Source: DATKYQ01 sp035528415 (lineage in GTDB: Bacteria > Myxococcota > B64-G9). From it: a stretch of DNA of 64,000 bases. The stretch spans positions 1-64,000 of the forward strand of contig DATKYQ010000058.1 of the NCBI GenBank assembly GCA_035528415.1. Direction: 5' to 3'. Of this stretch, positions 61,477-64,000 are shown in pieces. A program made the translations under genes and the position numbers. Each line of letters starts with the position of its first letter. Positions within the stretch are counted from its first letter, which is position 1. The notes beneath the pieces are model-generated. The model was not told where the DNA came from and ran no database searches. It worked only from the letters and a program-made list of their open reading frames with translations.

Positions 61477-62469
61477 TCAAGAGCCCAGATAGCGCACCAG
61501 GGCGTCAACCCCGAACGAGGCGGTATACAGCAGGCCGAAGACCAGGTTGAGTTGCCCTGTGGCCCCGTCGAGGGCCAGAAAGTCGAGAGGATTTTCTGCA
61601 CTCTTGCGTAGCAGCCCCCTGCGAAAAAGTTTTACTGCTAGCGGCAAAGATATAAAAACCATTAACGCCGAAAGCGGCATCTTCGGCCCGAGATCAGAGG
61701 CAAACGAAAACACGGCCCAGCCGGCAACGAAAAGATAAGGGAAGAATAGCAGGAAAGCATAGTAGAAAAGCGAACCGCGATCACCCAAGATAGACGCAAC
61801 CGTGCGTATGGCGCCCCCGCTGTCGCTTTCGATATCGCGCCAGTTGTTGGCGTGCAGTATGCCGACAACCAGCAAGCTGATGGGAACGGCCCAGACGGCC
61901 GGCACCCAGGAGAGCGACCCGGTCTGCACCATCCAGGCGCCCAGCCCACCCAGCACCCCGAAGTCCAGAAACACTGCCAGGTCGCCCAGGGCATTGAACT
62001 TCAGCTCGAAGGGACCAAAGCTATAGAACACGCCGATGGCCACTCCGGCGATGCCCAGCCACAGCAACGGCAGCCCGACTGCGGCGACCAGCAGGCAGCC
62101 GATGGCCGAGCCAAGCAAAAGAAACAACAAGCCGGCGATCAGCGCTTGTCCGGGCGAGACCCATTTGCGCACCACTGCGCCCGAGACCGGGTTGACCCGG
62201 GCATCCAGCCCCTTCTTGAAGTCGTATACGTCGTTGAGCAGGTTGGCGCCGGTGTGCAGAAAGGCCATGCCGAAGAAGGCGCCCAGGAAAAGGATCGGAG
62301 AAAATCTCGCCCCGCCCAGGGTGACGGCGAGCACCGTACCAAAGATCACCGGCATGGTTGAAGCCGGCAAGGCGAAGGGCCGCATGGCCACCCACCAGGT
62401 TTTGACGAAACCGGGCCGCGCCTGAACGGCCGGCAAGAGATCGTCCCCGATAGCCGGATTCTCGGTCAT
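61477..62469 (-). CDS. menA: MenA-type UbiA prenyltransferase
   Basis: 330 residues from ATG at 62469, GGAGG 8 bases upstream; about nine membrane helices. The two Asp-rich Mg-diphosphate motifs are NDVYDFKKGLD at 79-89 and NNWRDIESD at 208-216. This combination is typical of 1,4-dihydroxy-2-naphthoate polyprenyltransferase (menaquinone synthesis) and not of UbiA of ubiquinone synthesis. It has its own promoter. Other men genes are not in the window. Confidence 0.85.
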   Translation of the reverse strand: MTENPAIGDDLLPAVQARPGFVKTWWVAMRPFALPASTMPVIFGTVLAVTLGGARFSPILFLGAFFGMAFLHTGANLLNDVYDFKKGLDARVNPVSGAVVRKWVSPGQALIAGLLFLLLGSAIGCLLVAAVGLPLLWLGIAGVAIGVFYSFGPFELKFNALGDLAVFLDFGVLGGLGAWMVQTGSLSWVPAVWAVPISLLVVGILHANNWRDIESDSGGAIRTVASILGDRGSLFYYAFLLFFPYLFVAGWAVFSFASDLGPKMPLSALMVFISLPLAVKLFRRGLLRKSAENPLDFLALDGATGQLNLVFGLLYTASFGVDALVRYLGS

Positions 62470-62502
62470 GGCAAATACCTCCGTGCATTCGAACCGGGTG
62501 CG

Positions 62503-62531
62503 AAGATACAACCGGCGAGACATCGAGTCAA
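62503..62531 (-). promoter_or_regulatory. promoter of menA
   Basis: On the minus strand TTGACT (62531-62526), 17 bases, then TATCTT (62508-62503). The start codon is 34 bases further on. Confidence 0.5.
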
Positions 62532-62542
62532 CCACGTACGAC

Positions 62543-62570
62543 GTAGGGGCGGTTCGCGAACCGCCCCTAC
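62543..62570. repeat. palindromic intergenic repeat, copy 2 (perfect)
   Basis: GTAGGGGCGGTTCG and its exact reverse complement CGAACCGCCCCTAC make a perfect 28-bp palindrome. The 32 bases that follow match those after copy 3 at 24 positions, so the repeat unit is about 60 bases. Confidence 0.9.
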
Positions 62571-62603
62571 GAACGCGTCGAGACGCAAACCATTGGCGCG
62601 CTC

Positions 62604-62632
62604 TTGCCTACAACAGGCTATTTGTGTAAGAT
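62604..62632 (+). promoter_or_regulatory. promoter of the repeat-built Cys-rich lipoprotein gene
   Basis: TTGCCT at 62604-62609, 17 bases, then TAAGAT at 62627-62632. GAGGT precedes the ATG at 62653. Confidence 0.45.
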
Positions 62633-62652
62633 CAAGGCAATCGAGGTAACCC

Positions 62653-63345
62653 ATGATGAGAAATTGCCGATCGTCCGGTCTGCTTGCCATGCTGCCGTGG
62701 CTGGTGTTTGCGGTCTGCGGCTGCGGGGGCGGACAGGTCGATGCCTGTAAGGACGAATGCAGTCGCCGGAGTGCCCGGGCCTGCGACGAGCTGGGCCAGA
62801 ACGGCTACCAGGTCTGCGCCGACGAATGGGATCAGGACGACTGCCTCGAGTGGGGGCCGGTCAACGCCTGCGAGGCCGACCAGACCTGTAGCGAGGGAAT
62901 CTGCCAGGGCGGCCAGCCCGCCTGCCAGGACGAATGCGGCGCCGGCGAACTGCGCTGCGCCGCCGCTCCCGATAACGGCGTGGAGATGTGCGGCGATTTC
63001 GACGACGACGATTGCCTAGAGTGGGGCGGCTACGAGCCCTGCACCCAGGGCGACTGCGCCGCCGGCGCCTGTCCGGGCGAGTGCACCGACGAGTGCCGGC
63101 CGGAGGGCGAGAAAGCCTGCGAGGGCGACGGCCACGTGGTCTGCGGCGACCAGGACGCCGACCAGTGCCTGGAGTGGTCGGACGTCCAGGACTGCGGCGA
63201 GCATCAGACCTGCGAGAAACACGGCCGGTGCTGCATCGAGGCGGACGAGGACTGCGAGGACTACGACGAATGCTGCGACTGCTATCACTGCTGCCCGGTG
63301 TTCAAGATATGCGTCCCCAACTTCTGGGACTCGGATTGTATCTGA
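62653..63345 (+). CDS. Cys-rich lipoprotein built from three repeats
   Basis: 230 residues. A signal peptide ends in the lipobox region FAVCGC (Cys 22 or 24). Then come three repeats of about 50 residues (32-84, 91-140, 144-193), each containing C-x-DEC, a later VC or MC, a DxDxCLEW motif and a closing Cys pair. The C-terminal 35 residues are also very rich in Cys (CEDYDECCDCYHCCPVFKIC). Anchored at the surface or in the periplasm, function unknown. The stop is followed at once by repeat copy 3. Confidence 0.8.
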   Translation: MMRNCRSSGLLAMLPWLVFAVCGCGGGQVDACKDECSRRSARACDELGQNGYQVCADEWDQDDCLEWGPVNACEADQTCSEGICQGGQPACQDECGAGELRCAAAPDNGVEMCGDFDDDDCLEWGGYEPCTQGDCAAGACPGECTDECRPEGEKACEGDGHVVCGDQDADQCLEWSDVQDCGEHQTCEKHGRCCIEADEDCEDYDECCDCYHCCPVFKICVPNFWDSDCI

Positions 63346-63348
63346 TCC

Positions 63349-63376
63349 GCAGGGGCGTCTCGCGAACCGCCCCCAC
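63349..63376. repeat. palindromic intergenic repeat, copy 3
   Basis: 28 bases with core GGGGCGTCTCGCGAACCGCC, starting 3 bases after the lipoprotein stop. It may double as a transcription terminator. Confidence 0.75.
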
Positions 63377-63497
63377 AAACGCGGCGAGGCATAAACCGTC
63401 GGTGCGCTTGGCGGGCGCGTTCAAAACGTGACGATCTCAAGCGCTCTCGGCGACAAGGCGACGCTTTTTCATCTTGCCGTCCCTTTCGCCCCAGGTT

Positions 63498-63998
63498 TCA
63501 CGGTACAACAACTTCTACTCCTCTTTTACGTCTAGCGAGCTCTAGAATAATCTGTAAATGGGTAAGTTGTCGTGAAAAAGCGAAGAAGCGGATGACATAT
63601 TTCTGGCTGTAAGAGCCGTAATCAATCCAATATGTCTCATGGATTGTGAGGTCTTCCCGACTAAGAGTATCATTTGTAATTTTATCTATATCTGACTTGA
63701 GCTTTGCCAGGCACGGCCCCAATACCTCTATTCCTTCTTCGAGAAGCAGCTCGCAAGTGACAGGGCCGTAGTTTTGCATGACATACCAGAGAGCGTTACG
63801 TCCTTCAATATCGAGGGCGTTGATATCGGCACCTGCGTCGAGGAGGATGAATGCCATGTTATCTCCCTTCGCACCCGCTGCCCGGACCTCCTTCAGCCTT
63901 TCATTGACGAGACTCACCACCTCAAGGAGTATCGGCAGGTACTCCTTCGTTGGAACAACACGATTTTCGGGAAACCGCTCCTGAAATATCTTATGCAT
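63498..63998 (-). CDS. ankyrin-like repeat protein (possibly incomplete at its 5' end)
   Basis: 166 codons visible; the ATG at 63998 is 2 bases from the window edge, so the true start may lie outside. About residues 45-75 hold an ankyrin-type repeat (FILLDAGADINALDIEGRNA, then LWYVMQN). The rest is helical. Codon use is visibly more AT-rich than in neighbouring genes, which hints at recent transfer. The function is unknown; such proteins are often immunity or effector-type accessories. Confidence 0.6.
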   Translation of the reverse strand: MHKIFQERFPENRVVPTKEYLPILLEVVSLVNERLKEVRAAGAKGDNMAFILLDAGADINALDIEGRNALWYVMQNYGPVTCELLLEEGIEVLGPCLAKLKSDIDKITNDTLSREDLTIHETYWIDYGSYSQKYVIRFFAFSRQLTHLQIILELARRKRGVEVVVP

Positions 63999-64000
63999 CC

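Noticed and set aside
60187..61601. Longer start for the DGQHR protein
   Set aside because: The region above 61331 contains the palindromic repeat and no coding character; AAGGAGG clearly supports ATG at 61331.
61358..63376. Palindromic repeats as a CRISPR array
   Set aside because: The copies are about 0.8 to 1.2 kb apart with genes between them; no regular spacers and no cas genes.

Overview
The window reads as a GC-rich chromosome segment from a member of the Myxococcota or a related deltaproteobacterial lineage (inference). Supporting evidence: a secreted phosphatase ends in a MYXO-CTERM-like tail (Cys-x-Cys, hydrophobic helix, Arg cluster). There is a GltJ/AgmX-like protein (zinc ribbon, GYF domain, coiled coil, membrane helix, AgmX/PglI C-terminus). 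There is also a 3,335-residue TPR protein, a PEGA-domain pseudokinase, a PilZ protein, an OmpA/TSP3 porin and Cys-rich lipoproteins. A MenA-type prenyltransferase suggests menaquinone respiration. PheRS is of the archaeal/eukaryotic type. No rRNA, tRNA, CRISPR array, intact transposon or prophage was seen.

Layout. 1-3.6 kb: the first codons of a minus-strand gene, then a CpaF/VirB11-like ATPase with two small downstream genes, and a solitary HicB-like protein. 3.9-13.9 kb: the giant TPR gene. 13.9-18.2 kb: OmpA/TSP3 outer-membrane protein, zinc-ribbon protein, pseudokinase and NarL-type response regulator. 18.2-24.0 kb: pheS-pheT plus an unknown helical protein. 24.2-26.0 kb: an HD-domain protein with RelA/SpoT hydrolase signatures. 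26.0-30.5 kb: a minus-strand operon of a small membrane protein, a TtcA-like PP-loop enzyme, a MshEN-REC-TPR protein and the GltJ-like protein. 30.6-34.4 kb: TPR lipoprotein, FHA protein, LolA/LolB-like lipoprotein and a small coiled-coil membrane protein. 34.5-36.6 kb: purple-acid-type phosphatase with Kazal domains, and PilZ. 36.7-43.8 kb: a four-gene von Willebrand A/DUF58 membrane cluster without an adjacent MoxR ATPase. 43.9-45.1 kb: YbgC-like thioesterase, a possible gene remnant and a Cys-rich lipoprotein. 45.1-48.6 kb: an overlapping four-gene chain (winged-helix regulator, nucleotidyltransferase-fold protein, outer-membrane protein, membrane protein) behind a promoter that contains a palindromic operator. 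48.8-51.1 kb: TerB-like protein and a hydrophobic-core protein. 51.3-60.2 kb: recC-recB-recD with stop/start overlaps. 60.2-64 kb: a DGQHR-domain protein, menA, a repeat-built Cys-rich lipoprotein and an ankyrin-like gene at the edge, with three copies of a palindromic intergenic repeat.

Genes are packed tightly. Same-strand neighbours often overlap by the stop/start tetranucleotide, and several convergent pairs overlap at their 3' ends. Many intergenic regions hold sigma70-type promoters, mostly with exactly 17 bases between the boxes. The main themes are envelope and signalling functions (c-di-GMP-type modules, FHA, pseudokinase, response regulators, TPR scaffolds) and DNA repair or defence (RecBCD, DGQHR, winged-helix/nucleotidyltransferase pair). 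All functional calls come from reading motifs by eye; no database search was run.
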